Source: Rhodosporidiobolus odoratus (lineage: Eukaryota; Basidiomycota; Microbotryomycetes; Sporidiobolales; Sporidiobolaceae). From it: a stretch of 64,000 nucleotides of DNA. Positions within the stretch are counted from its first letter, which is position 1; each line of letters begins with the position of its first letter. The notes below the pieces were generated by a model. The model ran no database searches. It had not been told where the DNA came from and saw only the letters and a list, made by a program, of their open reading frames with translations. Below, piece after piece: positions 63,291-64,000 of the stretch. Location: positions 1 to 64,000 of the forward strand of contig JAOANU010000012.1 in NCBI GenBank assembly GCA_034387635.1. Reading direction: 5' to 3'. A program made the translations under genes and the position numbers.

Positions 63291-64000
63291 ATGGCCAATT
63301 GGCTGGACGGGGACGCTCCTAACTTCGTACACAGTCTGCAGGGTCACACAACTATGTACCGCGAACAGACGCCCGTACCCTCGTCGTCTTTGAACCCCCC
63401 ACTTCCTCCCCACGCCCATCTACCAACTCAGGACAGGATCGACAAGATACAGTACCTCCTCAACAAGACTCTAGGACCAGAACACGTCGCATCGAGACCA
63501 GGAGGAGGAGGCACCAAACTGTCTTACTTGGAGGGGTGGAGGGCCATCAACATCGCAAACGAAGTATTCGGCTACAACGGATGGTACACCGACATCAAGT
63601 ACCTCGAAGCGGATTTCGTGCGTCCTCAATCCCGCTCCTGTCCGAGCCCCACTCTTCGCTGACACCGGTCACCCACGCCATTTTTCTTTTTCTCCTTTCT
63701 TCAGATCGATCACAATCCGGAAACTCAGCGGTACTGCATCGGAGTCACTGCGATTGTCAGGGTCAGACTACAAGACGGAGCCAGTCACGAAGACATCGGC
63801 TACGGCAAACTGGAGAATACAAAAAGTAAGGCGGATGGGTTGGACAAGGTAAGCTCCTTTCTCTTTCTTCGGTAGATGCAGCTTATGGTTCTCGCTACAC
63901 GCAGTGCAAGAAGGAAGCCGTCACAGATGCCTTGAAGCGAGCTCTGCGGCACTTCGGCAAGTTGCTCGGAAACTGCTTGTACGACAAGGCTTACCTCGAA
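63291..64000 (+). CDS. RAD52: RAD52 recombination mediator, 3' part beyond window
   Basis: Anneals single strands and loads Rad51. Starts [19 protein letters not shown] at 63291. Three exons are visible, with introns near 63619-63704 (GTGCGT...TTCAG) and 63850-63905. The conserved N-terminal domain is clear: [82 protein letters not shown]. The coding region runs past the window end, so the Rad51/RPA-binding tail is not seen. Confidence 0.95.

Overview
The window looks like nuclear DNA of a basidiomycete yeast. GC content is high, genes are closely packed, and most genes are cut by many 50-150 nt introns with GTGCGT/GTACG/GTAAG donors, CTGAC/CTAAC branch points and CAG acceptors. Protein style (SEC24, TUP1, HAP2, condensin, UGGT) suits a red yeast of Pucciniomycotina (Rhodotorula/Sporobolomyces/Leucosporidium-like); that placement is inference from general character, not from a marker gene. 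There is no operon logic. The genes are mostly housekeeping, and several lie head-to-head with only 119-174 bp between start codons.

Layout. 1-1016: Tc1/mariner-like transposase running off the left edge. 1325-2324: ICln-type protein. 2706-3645: an old, diverged copy of the SEC24 3' end plus the start of SEC24's downstream neighbour. 3727-5539 (-): methionyl-tRNA formyltransferase. 5677-9969: COPII coat SEC24 with an N-terminal WW-like module. 10547-11632: unknown coiled-coil protein. 12121-12730 (-): unknown small protein built of duplicated exons. 13387-15194 (-): allantoinase. 15418-16523 (-): SEC62. 16663-22472: condensin subunit CND1. 23283-26216 (-): sugar transporter with a chain of micro-exons. 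26782-29811 (-): TUP1. 30349-31850: RCE1 CAAX protease.

Right half. 32041-32412 and 35191-35562: near-identical inverted copies of the 5' part of ribosomal protein L28 (uL15), with the intact gene at 34464-35317 (-) and about 2 kb of gene-poor DNA between. 36227-36993: RPB11. 37282-38496: HAP2/NF-YA. 38729-41902 (-): dipeptidyl peptidase III. 42022-48739: UDP-glucose:glycoprotein glucosyltransferase ending in KDEL. 49197-51114 (-): CDK1. 51278-52462: RRG9. 52463-54758: unclear region. 54759-58737 (-): PI4P 5-kinase. 59184-63116 (-): RAD54. 63291 to the right edge: RAD52.

Connections. RAD54 and RAD52, partners in homologous recombination, share one 174 bp promoter holding an ACGCGT and a CACGTG palindrome. 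CND1 and CDK1 add a cell-cycle theme. SEC24, SEC62 and UGGT all serve the early secretory pathway, with no sign of co-regulation beyond proximity. The liveliest parts of the window are the two segmental duplications of different age, the transposase, the duplicated-exon gene, and the splicing oddities (micro-exons, a start codon split by an intron, GC-AG introns).
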